Shown piece after piece: positions 17,499 through 26,820 of a stretch of DNA of 55,324 nucleotides. The first letter of the stretch is position 1; each line of letters begins with the position of its first letter. This stretch comes from Deltaproteobacteria bacterium. GTDB lineage: Bacteria; Desulfobacterota; Desulfobulbia; Desulfobulbales; Desulfurivibrionaceae. The notes under the pieces were generated by a model. That model saw only the letters and a program-made list of their open reading frames with translations. It was not told where the DNA came from and did not search any database. The stretch is from assembly GCA_021811385.1 (NCBI GenBank), contig JAJZPC010000007.1, positions 1 to 55,324 of the forward strand, read 5' to 3'. A program made the position numbers and the translations under genes.

Positions 17499-18062
17499 AT
17501 GTATTCCGCCTCTGAGTTTCGGAAAGGGTTAAAGGTTCAGATCGACGGCGAACCGTATGTCATGACGGATTTTTCATTTTCCAAGCCCGGCAAGGGCCAG
17601 GCCCTGTACCGCGCCCGTCTGCGGAACATGATCACCGGCAATGCCTTTGAGAAAACCTTCCGCTCCAACGACAAGCTGGAAAAGGCCGCCCTTGAAGAGC
17701 GGACCATGCAGTACCTCTACAGCCAGGGCGACAATTATGTCTTCATGGACAACGCCAACTACGAGCAGCTGGAGATCTCCAAGGAGCAGCTGGGCGATGC
17801 CATCAACTTTCTTGTCGACAACATGGATGTGGAGGTGTTGCAGTACAACGGCCGTCCCATCGGCGTCACCCTGCCCAACTTCGTCAACCTCAAGGTCACC
17901 CAGTCCGACCCGTGGGTCAAGGGCGACACCAGCGGCAGCGACTCCAAGCCCGTGACCGTGGAAACCGGGTATGTGGTCCAGGTGCCGCCCTTTATCGAAG
18001 AAGGGGACAAGCTGCAGATCGATACCCGGACCGGAGCGTATGTGACCCGGGTAAAAGAATAA
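17499..18062 (+). CDS. efp: elongation factor P
   Basis: A 187-residue translation factor that binds between the P and E sites and relieves ribosome stalling at polyproline. The modification loop KPGKGQ is at residues 29-34, with K32 the predicted acceptor, equivalent to K34 of E. coli. The C-terminal OB domain GDTSGSDSKPVTVETG is typical. CAGGGAGA precedes the start. The downstream epmA gene encodes the ligase that modifies this lysine, which supports a beta-lysylated EF-P here. Confidence 0.97.
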   Translation: MYSASEFRKGLKVQIDGEPYVMTDFSFSKPGKGQALYRARLRNMITGNAFEKTFRSNDKLEKAALEERTMQYLYSQGDNYVFMDNANYEQLEISKEQLGDAINFLVDNMDVEVLQYNGRPIGVTLPNFVNLKVTQSDPWVKGDTSGSDSKPVTVETGYVVQVPPFIEEGDKLQIDTRTGAYVTRVKE

Positions 18063-18064
18063 TC

Positions 18065-18186
18065 TGTAAACGTCCAGCAGCACCACATCTGCTTTGTCAT
18101 CGGCCTGCTCGTGTGCAATAGCACACTTCGCAGACCTCTTCCGCGCATCTGCGGCAGCAGCGAAGCGGCGCTGCTGAACGTTTACA
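18065..18186. repeat. 122-bp element with 17-bp inverted ends and nested hairpins
   Basis: The ends TGTAAACGTCCAGCAGC (18065-18081) and its near-complement at 18170-18186 match at 16 of 17 positions. Inside, GTGTGC-AATA-GCACAC at 18111-18126 is a perfect hairpin extended by CTGC/GCAG outside it. There is no open frame. It begins three bases after the efp stop, so it could be a small non-autonomous element, a structured RNA or a processed terminator. Confidence 0.6.
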
Positions 18187-18275
18187 TTGCAGTGATGAAA
18201 TTCATGTTTTCGTTTCCGGCGAATTATTATGAATAACCATGGGGCGGCAGCCTTAATACTGCATCGACAACGACT

Positions 18276-19178
18276 ATGATTTTCACTCACGGCCTGCAGA
18301 TGCGGGCCGTTCTCATTCAAGCCCTGCGCACCTTTTTCATCGACCGAGGCTATCTCGAGGTCGACACCCCCATCCGTATCCCTGCCCTAGCGCCGGAAGC
18401 CTACATAGAGCCCCTGACCAGCGAGGGCTGGTTTCTGCAAACCTCCCCGGAGCTGTGCATGAAGCGACTGCTGGCCGCAGGCATCCACAGAATTTTTCAG
18501 CTCTGCAAATGCTTCCGCAAGGGCGAGCGCGGCGACCGCCACCTGCCCGAGTTCACCATGTTGGAGTGGTACGCAGCCAAAAGCGACTACCGCGATCTGA
18601 TGACGGACTGCGAGGCGCTGCTGCGTCACCTGGCCACGGCCATGGGCAAGGCAGGGGTGCTGGAATGGCAGGGACGGAGGATCGATCTTGGATCGGAGTG
18701 GGAGCGGATCACCGTGGCCGAGGCCTTCCAGCGCTACGCGCCCTGCACGGTGGAGGAGGCGTTGGTCCAGGACCGATTCGATGAGCTGCTGGTGGAGTAT
18801 GTGGAGCCGCATCTGGGCATGGCAACTCCCACCTTTCTCTGCGATTACCCGGCCGCGCTTGGCGCCTTGGCCCGGCTCTCCCCGACCGATTCGGCGGTGG
18901 CCGAGCGTTTTGAGCTGTATGTGGCCGGGCTGGAGCTGGCCAACGGTTTTTCCGAGCTGGTTGATCCCATGGAGCAGCGGGCTCGCTTTTTGGCGGAGCA
19001 GGAGGTCATCCGGCTACGGGGCCGCGCTCCTGGCCCATTGCCGGAGCCGTTTTTGGTTGAACTTGTCGAGATGCCGTCTGCTGCGGGGATTGCCCTGGGG
19101 GTGGACCGGCTGGTCATGCTCTTTGCCGGTGCGGACAATATCGATCAGGTGGTGGCGTTTACGCCGGAGGGTTTGTAG
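18276..19178 (+). CDS. epmA: EF-P beta-lysine ligase EpmA (PoxA/GenX)
   Basis: A 300-residue paralogue of the class II lysyl-tRNA synthetase catalytic core without the anticodon-binding domain. It attaches (R)-beta-lysine to EF-P. Class II motif 2 (FRKGERGDRHLPEFTMLEWY, about residues 86-105) and motif 3 (GIALGVDRLVML, near residue 275) are present, as is the family sequence SPELCMKRLL. It follows efp across a 213-base gap containing the inverted-repeat element, and its own ribosome-binding site is weak. epmB, the lysine 2,3-aminomutase that makes beta-lysine, is not in the window. Confidence 0.95.
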   Translation: MIFTHGLQMRAVLIQALRTFFIDRGYLEVDTPIRIPALAPEAYIEPLTSEGWFLQTSPELCMKRLLAAGIHRIFQLCKCFRKGERGDRHLPEFTMLEWYAAKSDYRDLMTDCEALLRHLATAMGKAGVLEWQGRRIDLGSEWERITVAEAFQRYAPCTVEEALVQDRFDELLVEYVEPHLGMATPTFLCDYPAALGALARLSPTDSAVAERFELYVAGLELANGFSELVDPMEQRARFLAEQEVIRLRGRAPGPLPEPFLVELVEMPSAAGIALGVDRLVMLFAGADNIDQVVAFTPEGL

Positions 19179-19238
19179 GGGGCTTGTTGTTATGAGAATG
19201 GTAAAGTTCTCTGGTCGGCTGGAGGGTCTGATTCGGTT

Positions 19239-19532
19239 TTATTTAGCCCGATGCTTCCAATAGTCCGGATCCCGGTGGAGGTGCATGACCGCCACGATGA
19301 AGATCTCTTCATCTTCTTCCGCGTATAAAATCCCAAAGGGAAACCGTCTTGTCAGAGACCTTCGGATATCTTCCTCAATTATGGGCCAAGCCTTGGGATA
19401 CGCCATTGTCCGCTCAATGGCCGCATATACTTCAATTGCAAAGTCATAGCCTAAACTCGCTTCGCATTCTTCGTAATATTCGATGGCCTGAACAAACTCA
19501 GCCGCGGCTTCCGGGTGGAAGGAGTATCTCAC
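19239..19532 (-). CDS. ParE/RelE-superfamily toxin
   Basis: A 97-residue basic-and-aromatic protein with the ParE fold pattern: an N-terminal strand, two helices containing AIEYYEE, and the C-terminal strands FPFGILYAEEDEEIFIVAVMH followed by HRDPDYWKHR. Relatives poison gyrase or cleave mRNA on ribosomes; the target here is unknown. Its start overlaps the antitoxin stop by four bases, the usual antitoxin-first operon order. Confidence 0.88.
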   Translation of the reverse strand: MRYSFHPEAAAEFVQAIEYYEECEASLGYDFAIEVYAAIERTMAYPKAWPIIEEDIRRSLTRRFPFGILYAEEDEEIFIVAVMHLHRDPDYWKHRAK

Positions 19533-19753
19533 GCTGAAAATCTATTCCAGATTTTTTGAAATACTTCATTCCCAGGAATAGCCTTAACCTGCTCCGTGCG
19601 AAGTTCTGCCAGGCGTCTTTTGGCCACGGAGGCCCATTTCTTGTCGATATCTGTTTCCGGAGGATTGAGACTCTTCAGAAGAGAATCGACAACCATGGCT
19701 CTCTCCTCCACCGGGAGAGAAACTGCCTCTGCTATCAAGTCTGTTGTTTTCAT
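19529..19753 (-). CDS. addiction-module antitoxin (TIGR02574-like)
   Basis: A 74-residue protein with the typical N-terminal pattern of putative addiction module components: a helix with the motif LPVEERAMVVDSLLKSL and a tail containing WASVAKRRLAEL. Such antitoxins bind and neutralise the ParE-like partner encoded immediately downstream and usually repress their own promoter. That promoter would lie in 19754-19816, where I see no clear operator. Confidence 0.85.
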   Translation of the reverse strand: MKTTDLIAEAVSLPVEERAMVVDSLLKSLNPPETDIDKKWASVAKRRLAELRTEQVKAIPGNEVFQKIWNRFSA

Positions 19754-19816
19754 CCTGCCCCCATTTCAATGTTGAATGTCTTTTGAAGCCGAATGCTGCC
19801 CGAAGTGGTGGCGTTG

Positions 19817-20236
19817 TCACTCATTGCCTTTTCTGGCGTGGATTTTTTCTTCATAGAATTCATTCTCTACCTGATGTACGAACTGGACAAATTCATCATA
19901 CGTAAGGGTAATACCCTTTTTGTCATTCGTGAAGTGATATCCATGCTCGTCAATTGAGAAGCTATTGTGAGCGATAGAATCTCGTATGATTTTAATCTGT
20001 TCGATTACTCCGGCCAGGTCTTTTCTTTCTTTTTTGTGCTCCTCTTTTATAAGAATGAGCGGCAGTAGCCTGTAGATTCCGAAGTTCTGATTCAACAGAA
20101 CGTGTCGTGTTGAAAATCGTTTTTCAAATTCTTCCCGTATTGTCTTGAGGGTCGTTGCGTTTGGATAACTGTCGAATATATGTAACAGAAATTCAACATA
20201 CTTGAGGTGGGCATTGATCGCTAGAATCGTTTCCAT
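19817..20236 (-). CDS. HEPN-like hypothetical protein
   Basis: A 139-residue helical protein from a visibly AT-richer segment. Its central part carries R85-DSIA-H90, the R-x4-H motif of HEPN domains, which in many toxins and defence proteins forms an RNase active site. The flanking sequence is helical and charged, consistent with HEPN, but the total sequence is not one I can place in a named family. A good ribosome-binding site (AGGGGA) precedes the start. It lies 63 bases upstream of the toxin-antitoxin pair on the same strand. RNase activity is inference. Confidence 0.6.
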   Translation of the reverse strand: METILAINAHLKYVEFLLHIFDSYPNATTLKTIREEFEKRFSTRHVLLNQNFGIYRLLPLILIKEEHKKERKDLAGVIEQIKIIRDSIAHNSFSIDEHGYHFTNDKKGITLTYDEFVQFVHQVENEFYEEKIHARKGNE

Positions 20237-20324
20237 GACCCACTGTCCCCTACGATTGAAATGATCTAATCATTAATCCTATCCGATTTATACATTTTTT
20301 GTCTACAGCGGTGATTACCCCAGA

Positions 20325-21146
20325 TCAGCGGAGCAAAGCGGCCTGGATCCTTTTCTGAATCATCTGCAGATCCAACCAAGTCGCCTTTTTCATCTCCGGA
20401 TTTTTCAAAAGAAATTCCGGCGAGAAGGTGGGTATCAGCGGAATGCCCTGAAAATCATGAAACCTGCCGCGCAATTGGCTCAAGGGTTTGCTGGTGTGGA
20501 GCAGCTTCTGGGCGGTGAGTACTCCCATGGCGCAGATGATCTTTGGTTTAACGAGCATGATTTCCTTGAGCAGGAAGGGCAGGCAGGCGTCCACCGCTTC
20601 TTTTTTGGGCGGCTCCGGCGCATGGCATCTGGTGAGCAGGCTCAGGTGAACGTCTGCCCGGCTCAGGCCGATGGCTCCCAGCATCTTGTCGAGGAGTTGG
20701 CCCGGTTCCCCGCTCATGATCAGGCCGGAACAATCGTCCTCAACAGAGGGCGCATCGGTTATGAGCAGGAGCTTGACCCCGGTCGTGCCCTCTCCTGTAA
20801 TAATTGTATTTCGACTCTGGTGGCGCTGGCAGCGTTGACAGCCTTGTATCTCGGCATAGAGCTCGGCCAGGGTGGTGTCCGGCATGGCGACTGCGGGCGC
20901 AGTCTGCCGTTGAGTTGCTGGGCTCGGTGGCGTTTTCGGTCTGGATGCGGCTGCTGGGTATTGTTTGGCAGCGGCCGGTTGCTGCGGTCCGGCAACAAAG
21001 CGTTCAAGTTCCGGGGTGCGGGGATAGCCCTCGATGCCGATTGCCTGCTGGAAGGCGACAAGTTGCCTGACATCGTGGAGAAACTCCAGGGCACTCTCGG
21101 CTGGGATCGGTGGGGTTGTGGCGTATTTTTCATCGGGCGTGGTCAT
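20325..21146 (-). CDS. uracil-DNA glycosylase-like Fe-S protein with altered catalytic motifs
   Basis: A 273-residue protein of the family 4/5 uracil-DNA glycosylase fold. A proline-rich linker (about 50-90) precedes the core. The [4Fe-4S] ligands are C103-x2-C106 and C174-x13-C188. The usual GEAPG motif reads TDAPS (130-134), and the C-terminal HP motif reads SPEFLL (from 242), so the catalytic acid is changed and the histidine is missing. GEPGQLLDKML (146-156) is retained. It may be inactive as a glycosylase or act on another substrate. ATG 21146 has AGGA 7 bases upstream. Confidence 0.75.
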   Translation of the reverse strand: MTTPDEKYATTPPIPAESALEFLHDVRQLVAFQQAIGIEGYPRTPELERFVAGPQQPAAAKQYPAAASRPKTPPSPATQRQTAPAVAMPDTTLAELYAEIQGCQRCQRHQSRNTIITGEGTTGVKLLLITDAPSVEDDCSGLIMSGEPGQLLDKMLGAIGLSRADVHLSLLTRCHAPEPPKKEAVDACLPFLLKEIMLVKPKIICAMGVLTAQKLLHTSKPLSQLRGRFHDFQGIPLIPTFSPEFLLKNPEMKKATWLDLQMIQKRIQAALLR

Positions 21147-21274
21147 GGGCGATCCTTGATTTTTGCCCATTATAGCCCGGAGCAGGGGGAAGACCAAAAG
21201 AAAAGATGGGTGGAGGCTCTTGCTTTTTGCAAGTTGAATCCCCATTCCTCGGAGTCTACGCTTACCTGATGGGA

Positions 21275-21367
21275 GGGGGGGGGGGGGGGGGGTGAAGCGA
21301 CACCTGTTAATTTTATAGCTGTTTCCCCCTCTCCCTAACCCTCCCCCGCCAGGGGGGAGGGAATTTT
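21275..21367. repeat. 18-base G tract and C/G-rich inverted repeat
   Basis: A run of 18 G at 21275-21292 is followed by C-rich segments and by CCCTCCCCCGCC-AGGGGGGAGGG at 21340-21362. The sequence resembles the internal arms of the element at 4384-4548. The gap 21147-21393 contains nothing else I can support. The exact length of the G run should be treated with caution because homopolymers are error-prone. Confidence 0.6.
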
Positions 21368-21393
21368 TGAGGGGTGGACTGATCTGAGCCTTT

Positions 21394-24300
21394 CTACAAC
21401 ACCACCGGAATGGAAAGAATCGATTCCCCTTTGAACAGGAAACCGGTTTCCCGTTTGATCCGCACCGTCACCGGGGTGCCGATTTCCTTGGAGAGCAGGA
21501 ATATCTTCAGGCCGTCGATGGTGGTTACCGGTTCGTCATCCAAGGCAAGGATGACATCTTTTTTCTTAATCCCTGCCGCTCCTGCCTTGCTCTTTTCCGA
21601 CAACCCTTCCACCAGGGGGCCCTCGGCGGTGTTGGCCAGCATCACCCCGAGAAGCGCGGCCGGGGGCAGCTCGACGGGTTTGGAGAAGACCAGGTAGTCC
21701 GCCTCGGTCTGCTCAAGCTCCTCGGCCTCGCTGTTCAGGATCACTGCCTGGCGGATCTTCGGCAGACGGCGGGCGAGCCGGGGCGGGATGGCCGTGGCCT
21801 TGTCGGTGTGGCCCTGGCCGGCCAGCACCGCCATTCTCCTTTCCGGGTGGGCGGTGAGGTAGGAGGCCACGGACTCGGCCATGGTTTCGTCCCAAAGGGC
21901 CTGGGCCTGGAAAAAGCCGTTGAACTGCTCCGGGGTGCCGTGTTGGCCGTGCATGGTAAAGACCCCGGTGATCCGCTCCCGATAGCCGGGAACGGCAAGG
22001 TCGCGGTCCGGCGGGATCTTGGCGAGTTCCTCGTCGTTCAGGGCGGCGGCGCCCTGCTTGAAGACCTTGCTGACGATCTCTTTTTCCTGGTTGAGGGCAA
22101 CGATGGGCAGCTTGTGGCGGCGGGCAAAGTTGATGATCTCCCGGTAGAAGCGGTAATCATAGCCCCATTTGGAAAAATATTTTGATTGCTTCAGGAATTC
22201 ACGCTCGTCCAGCTCTCCGGCCACGTACCGATCGAGAACGGGCTGCGCCTCGCGGCTGAACATTTCCATGCCCACGGCAAGGTTGGGGTTCTGGGCAAAG
22301 AGGGCCCGGATCACCCGGAGCTGCAGCTGATGGTCTTCAAGGCGGGTATGATTCTCCCCCACATGCACCACCTGTTTGTCGCTGATCTGCTCCATGATCG
22401 CGGCAAAGGAGAGGGCCTGGGGCAGGGCGATGCCCATGGGCTGGGCATCAACGGTCAGGCGCAACCCCTGGTCGGTTTCCGCGATGGTTTTCCGGTCGAT
22501 CCGGCCCAGGTTGAAATGCAGCGCGCTGTATTTGCCGTAATGGGCGAGCTTGGGCGCGGCCGCCGCTGTTTCCGCCGCACCGGACGAATCGATCAGCACC
22601 GCGACCTGGCCGGGCGCCAAGGGGTTTTCCCGCGCTTCCAGGGTGAAGCCCGTGGCGGGTTGGGGCGGGGAGGCAAAGATGGAACGGGCCAACCGGCTGT
22701 TCGTGCCCAGAAAAAGCACGGACTTGCCCGCCAGATCCTCGTTTGTCGCCGAGCCTGCGGTTTTGACCGGACAGTCCATGGAGGCAAGGAGTTCAATGAG
22801 CGGGGCAAAGGGGCGCTGGTCTTGCGCCTCCGGCACAATGGCCAATCTCTCCCTGGCGCCGAGGAAGCGCGACCAGGTGGCAGGCAGCTCCTTTGCCTCA
22901 AGGGTCCGCATCAGGTCGTATTCCGGATCACCAATTACCAGCGAGGGATAATCCGTGAGGCTTAACGCCAGTTTGGTCTCGGTTTCGGTGATGGGAACCT
23001 CGCGGCGCTCCCTGCCCTTGGCGGTGACGATGTCCAGGGGCAAGGTCAGGTGGTAGGGGGTTTTCTGGAGCTGCCTGATGGTGAGAGCAAGTTCCAGCCG
23101 GTCGCCTTTTTCCGCGACTCCGGCCATGGTGATCGAAAGGCGGGGAAGATCGGCGCGGGTGAGCCACTGTTCGAAAAACGGCCCAAGATCCTTGCCTGCG
23201 CTTTGGGAAAAACTCGTGGCCAGATCCTGCCAGCTTGCCTGTTGATGGCGAAAACGCTGATAAAAGTCCCGGAGCCCGGCATAAAATGGTCCATCGCCGA
23301 TCTCCTTGCGCAGCATGTGGAAGACCATGCTTGCCTTGTCATAGCCCACCGCCCGTGCCGTCTTGTTGCCGGAAAGAAGATGGCTGCCCGCTCCGCTGAA
23401 ATCCTTGAGGGGAAGGGTGTTGTCCTGGGGCACGTAGCTCTGGTAGCTGAGGAGCTGCTGCTTTCTGAATCCGGCATCGTTTTTGGCATCGGCGGCAAAG
23501 GCTTGATCCGCCAGGTAGGAGGTCAGCCCCTCGCACCAGTTGCCCTGGCCGGCGTCCACGCTGATTGCGTTGCCGAACCAGCTGTGCAGCACCTCATGAC
23601 CCAGCGAGGTATCGGTGATGAAGGGCAGCCGGACCACGGCCTGGCCGAGCAGGGTGAAGGTGCGCATGGCGTAGCCGGTGGGGAGCCGGTTTTCCACGAT
23701 GCTGAAACGCTTGTAGGGGTAGGGGCCGATCAGTTCCCGGTAGCGGTTCAGGTAGGCTTGGGCCTTTTTCCGGTACTCAGCCCCCAGTTCACGGTCTTCC
23801 GCGAAAAAATAGGAATAGAGGGTCTGGCCGGGTCCGATGGGCTCCTGCTCCACCACATAGGGGCCGGCAACAAAGTTGAGACTGGATAGCGGATGATCGA
23901 AGCGAAAGTGGACGGTGCGGATATTTCCGGCAATGGTGCTGCTGATCTCTTCGGCCTCGGAGATGGCCTCAAACTGTTTGGGCAGGGTCGCGGTCAGCTC
24001 ATAAAGAGAGTCGGTTTCCAGACGCGGATGCCAGATCCCGGTGAGGGTGATGCCGCTGGGGGCGATGACTCCATCCGTGAGATTGTCAGCCGCGCTTTTG
24101 CGAAAGCTGATGCTCACCTGCTGGACGGCCGGCGCCTTGGGGATGGCTACCTGTTCCGCAGCCTGAATCGGGGCGCCGTTCAGCTGCAAGGCAGTGATCT
24201 CCAGTCCGGCAAGGCTGATGGAGACAGCGGTCTGTGCGGGCACGGTGATGATGGATCTGCCGGTGAGCGTATGGCTTTCAAGATCAAAGGCGATGTTGAG

Positions 24301-24426
24301 CTGTTGCAGGGGCAGAGATGTCGCGGCGCTTGATGACTGGGCCACGGAGAGGATCAGCAGGCCGAAGAGGAGGAGAAAACAAAAAAGGCGGCGCGCATGG
24401 TTAAGCCGGTTCCAGCTTTTCCGCAT
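21394..24426 (-). CDS. three-domain fusion: M1-like peptidase, ChaN-like domain, PDZ domain
   Basis: A protein of about 1010 residues, exported (signal peptide about 10-35, ending ...SSSA). Residues 40-430 form an M1-like metallopeptidase with HEVLH at 277-281 and E299; the GAMEN motif is replaced by GYAMR (251-255). Residues 440-660 are a poorly conserved linker region. Residues 672-915 match the ChaN/DUF399 haem-binding uptake domain (VVHVGENH at 685-692, VGMEMF at 717-722, GHTDKA near 871). Residues 921-1005 form a PDZ domain. I chose ATG 24426, overlapping the trmFO 3' end; a GTG at 24465 is possible. Membrane association and a role in haem or peptide handling are inference. Confidence 0.85.
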   Translation of the reverse strand: MRKSWNRLNHARRLFCFLLLFGLLILSVAQSSSAATSLPLQQLNIAFDLESHTLTGRSIITVPAQTAVSISLAGLEITALQLNGAPIQAAEQVAIPKAPAVQQVSISFRKSAADNLTDGVIAPSGITLTGIWHPRLETDSLYELTATLPKQFEAISEAEEISSTIAGNIRTVHFRFDHPLSSLNFVAGPYVVEQEPIGPGQTLYSYFFAEDRELGAEYRKKAQAYLNRYRELIGPYPYKRFSIVENRLPTGYAMRTFTLLGQAVVRLPFITDTSLGHEVLHSWFGNAISVDAGQGNWCEGLTSYLADQAFAADAKNDAGFRKQQLLSYQSYVPQDNTLPLKDFSGAGSHLLSGNKTARAVGYDKASMVFHMLRKEIGDGPFYAGLRDFYQRFRHQQASWQDLATSFSQSAGKDLGPFFEQWLTRADLPRLSITMAGVAEKGDRLELALTIRQLQKTPYHLTLPLDIVTAKGRERREVPITETETKLALSLTDYPSLVIGDPEYDLMRTLEAKELPATWSRFLGARERLAIVPEAQDQRPFAPLIELLASMDCPVKTAGSATNEDLAGKSVLFLGTNSRLARSIFASPPQPATGFTLEARENPLAPGQVAVLIDSSGAAETAAAAPKLAHYGKYSALHFNLGRIDRKTIAETDQGLRLTVDAQPMGIALPQALSFAAIMEQISDKQVVHVGENHTRLEDHQLQLRVIRALFAQNPNLAVGMEMFSREAQPVLDRYVAGELDEREFLKQSKYFSKWGYDYRFYREIINFARRHKLPIVALNQEKEIVSKVFKQGAAALNDEELAKIPPDRDLAVPGYRERITGVFTMHGQHGTPEQFNGFFQAQALWDETMAESVASYLTAHPERRMAVLAGQGHTDKATAIPPRLARRLPKIRQAVILNSEAEELEQTEADYLVFSKPVELPPAALLGVMLANTAEGPLVEGLSEKSKAGAAGIKKKDVILALDDEPVTTIDGLKIFLLSKEIGTPVTVRIKRETGFLFKGESILSIPVVL

Positions 24427-25735
24427 CGCAGAATTGTTTGAGGGAAGCCAGGGCTGTCTCTGCACGATGTTGTCCTCGCAGTTTTTTAGGGAGCTTTGTT
24501 TCCCACGCCGGGAACAGGCCGAAGTTGATGTTTGATGGCTGAAAGTGCTTAGGCTCGGTCTGGGTCAGGTGACCGACCAGAGCGCCCATGGCGGTGTCGT
24601 CGGGCAGATTAAGGCCCGCTTGGCCATTGGCCAGACGCACCGCGTTGATCCCGGCCAGCAAACCCATGGCCGTGGACTCCACATACCCTTCCACCCCGGT
24701 GATCTGTCCGGCCAGCAGGAGATCGGGCCGGTTTTTCACCTGCAGGCTGGGGAGCAGCACTTTGGGCCCGCAGACAAAGGTGTTGCGGTGGATGCTGCCG
24801 AGCCGGGCGAACTCCGCCTGGGCCATGCCCGGAATCAACCGGAACACTTCCTGCTGAGCCTTATAGGTCAGCTTGGTCTGAAAGCCCACCATATTATAGA
24901 GCAGGCCGTCTTTTTTCTCCATGCGGAGCTGAACCACACCGTACGGGTCGCGGCCGGTTCTCGGGTCGGGCAGTCCCACCGGTTTCATGGGTCCGAAGCG
25001 GAGGGTGTTTTCGCCCCGCTCCATCATGATCTCGATGGGGAGACACCCTTCGAAGTATTTTTGTTCCTCGAATTCCTTGAGCGGTACCTTGTCGGCGCTG
25101 CGCAGGGCCTCGATAAAGGCTGCGTATTCGTCGCGGTTCATGGGGCAGTTCAGGTAATCGCCTGGGCCGTCGTCGTAGCGCGAGGCGCGGTAGACTATTG
25201 ACATGTCCAGGGAATCGGCGCTCACGATGGGGGCGATGGCATCGTAAAAGGCCAGGTGCTCTTCCCCGGTGAGCTGGGCCAGGGATGCGGCAAGCGGGCT
25301 TGAGGTGAGCGGGCCGGAAGCCATGATCACCGGCCATTTTCCGACAGGGGGGAGTTCGGTGACCTCCTCCCGGACCACGGTGATGGCCGGATGGTTTTCG
25401 ATTTTTTCGGTGATGCATTGGGCAAAGAGGGTGCGGTCGACGGCCAGGGCCCGGCCGGCCGGAACCTGGGTCTGGTCGGCCGCCGCCATGATCAGGGAGC
25501 CCAAGCGCCGCATCTCTTCCTTGAGCAAACCCACGGCGGAAGAGACATCGGCGGCGCGCAGGGAGTTGCTGCAGACCAGTTCCGCCAGGAGCACCGACTC
25601 GTGCGCCGGGCTGAACCGGACCGGCTTCATCTCGTGCAGCGTCACCCGGCAGCCGCGCTGGGCGGCTTGCCAGGCGGCCTCGCATCCCGCGAGGCCGCCG
25701 CCGATGATGGTAATCTCCGGGGTATTAGAGGCCAA
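24401..25735 (-). CDS. trmFO: methylenetetrahydrofolate-tRNA-(uracil-5-)-methyltransferase
   Basis: About 444 residues. It makes 5-methyluridine at position 54 of tRNA using methylene-THF and FADH2. The N-terminal FAD motif [10 protein letters not shown] and the family sequence ELVCSNSLR with its following LLKEEMRRL are present, as is the C-terminal NINFGLFP. The best start is TTG 25735, which places GGGLAG about ten residues in, as in B. subtilis TrmFO, with AAGAAG just upstream; TTG 25756 is the alternative. Either start overlaps the adk 3' end, so the two genes are coupled. Confidence 0.95.
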   Translation of the reverse strand: MASNTPEITIIGGGLAGCEAAWQAAQRGCRVTLHEMKPVRFSPAHESVLLAELVCSNSLRAADVSSAVGLLKEEMRRLGSLIMAAADQTQVPAGRALAVDRTLFAQCITEKIENHPAITVVREEVTELPPVGKWPVIMASGPLTSSPLAASLAQLTGEEHLAFYDAIAPIVSADSLDMSIVYRASRYDDGPGDYLNCPMNRDEYAAFIEALRSADKVPLKEFEEQKYFEGCLPIEIMMERGENTLRFGPMKPVGLPDPRTGRDPYGVVQLRMEKKDGLLYNMVGFQTKLTYKAQQEVFRLIPGMAQAEFARLGSIHRNTFVCGPKVLLPSLQVKNRPDLLLAGQITGVEGYVESTAMGLLAGINAVRLANGQAGLNLPDDTAMGALVGHLTQTEPKHFQPSNINFGLFPAWETKLPKKLRGQHRAETALASLKQFCDAEKLEPA

Positions 25736-26372
25736 GTTGCTTCTTGATGGCGTCAACCACCACGTCGCTGGAGGTGCCGACGATGGATTTCAGCAGACCG
25801 GCCTTTTCGTAGAAACCAGCCAGGGGAGCGGTTTTCTCGTTGTAGGTGTCCAGACGGTGGGCGATGGCTTCCTGGGTTTCATCCTCGCGCTGGATCGCCG
25901 GGCTGCCGCATTTGTCGCAGATCCCTTCCACCTTGGTCGGGTTGCTCTTGATGTTGTAGATCGCCTGGCAGGAGGGGTTGGAGCAGGTTCTTCTCGTGCA
26001 GAGCCGGTCGAAGATCACGTCGCGGGGTACGTCGATGGAAGCGACCATGTCCAATTTGATGTTGAGTTTTTTCAGCAGTTCGGTCAAGGCTTCGGCCTGG
26101 GGAATGGTGCGGGGGAAGCCGTCCAGCAAAAAGCCCTTGGCGCAATCGGGCTCCTGAAGCCGGTTTTCCATGATGCCCATGATCAACGAATCGGGAACCA
26201 GATCGCCGCGATTCATGTACCCTTCCGCTTCCTTGCCCAGCGGGGTGCCGGCCTGAACCGCGCCGCGCAGGATGTCGCCGGTGGAAATCTGTACCGAGCC
26301 GTCGATGGCGGTGAGCAGCTTTGCCACCGTGCCTTTACCGGCGCCGGGTGCGCCCAAAAGAATAAGTTTCAT
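25725..26372 (-). CDS. adk: adenylate kinase with zinc-type LID
   Basis: A 215-residue enzyme that interconverts ATP + AMP and 2 ADP. The P-loop GAPGAGKGT is at residues 7-15. The LID contains four cysteines (C-T-R-R-T-C and C-D-K-C patterns around residues 125-155) that should bind zinc. AGGAGAAACAAC immediately precedes ATG 26372, which rejects an upstream frame extension to 26423. It heads an adk-trmFO-fusion peptidase string on the minus strand. A TATAGT at 26500-26505 on the minus strand could be its -10 box, without a good -35. Confidence 0.96.
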   Translation of the reverse strand: MKLILLGAPGAGKGTVAKLLTAIDGSVQISTGDILRGAVQAGTPLGKEAEGYMNRGDLVPDSLIMGIMENRLQEPDCAKGFLLDGFPRTIPQAEALTELLKKLNIKLDMVASIDVPRDVIFDRLCTRRTCSNPSCQAIYNIKSNPTKVEGICDKCGSPAIQREDETQEAIAHRLDTYNEKTAPLAGFYEKAGLLKSIVGTSSDVVVDAIKKQLGL

Positions 26373-26602
26373 GTTGTTTCTCCTGTTTTCTTGTGATGAA
26401 GGTATGCCCGCAACAGACGGCATGGGGCCGCAAGGGGGGTGGGGATCCGGAACACCGGCAGTGTTAACGGCGCCGGCTCCGGCATGAATCCGGGACGCAA
26501 CTATACCTGATTTTTGTTTCGGATGGTAGTGGAATCAAGATGCTCTCGCAAAAAGGGAAAAAGGTCACAGGGCCGCGATATAATCAAAGAATGCCAACGG
26601 AT

Positions 26603-26625
26603 AACCGCTGTAAACGCGGTTTTTT
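26603..26625 (+). terminator. orphan intrinsic terminator, plus strand
   Basis: The stem AACCGC (26603-26608) and GCGGTT (26616-26621) closes a 7-base loop and runs into a T tract. No annotated plus-strand gene lies upstream within range, so it may end a short RNA or insulate hsp20. Confidence 0.5.
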
Positions 26626-26728
26626 GCGATTTCAACAATCATCGCTGTTTCGCAAAGATGATTTCCTTCGTGGTATGATGGACGGGTAGAGCGTGGTTTG
26701 CTTGCTTCCTAAAAAATATCGTCCAATC

Positions 26729-26756
26729 TTGACAAGCGGACAACAATTCTTATTTT
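26729..26756 (+). promoter_or_regulatory. sigma-70-like promoter for the hsp20 pair
   Basis: TTGACA at 26729-26734 and TATTTT at 26751-26756, spacer 16, 65 bases upstream of the first Hsp20 start. The -35 is a perfect match. Confidence 0.55.
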
Positions 26757-26820
26757 GTCTGTAAAGCAGATAAACTCTTTAAAATCGAGTTGTTACACAT
26801 AATTCTCACAGGAGGTGCGT

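Larger units (their letters stand above)
26373..26820. other. 448-base intergenic region between divergent adk and hsp20
   Basis: The region contains a plus-strand promoter (26729-26756) and a plus-oriented hairpin-plus-T-run (26603-26625) described separately, and a weak minus-strand -10-like box at 26500-26505. I see no open frame of note and no CIRCE repeat. Confidence 0.6.

Noticed and set aside
26373-26820. CIRCE or ROSE-type heat-shock element upstream of hsp20
   Set aside because: There is no TTAGCACTC-N9-GAGTGCTAA repeat, and the short leader lacks a clear U-rich anti-SD thermometer.
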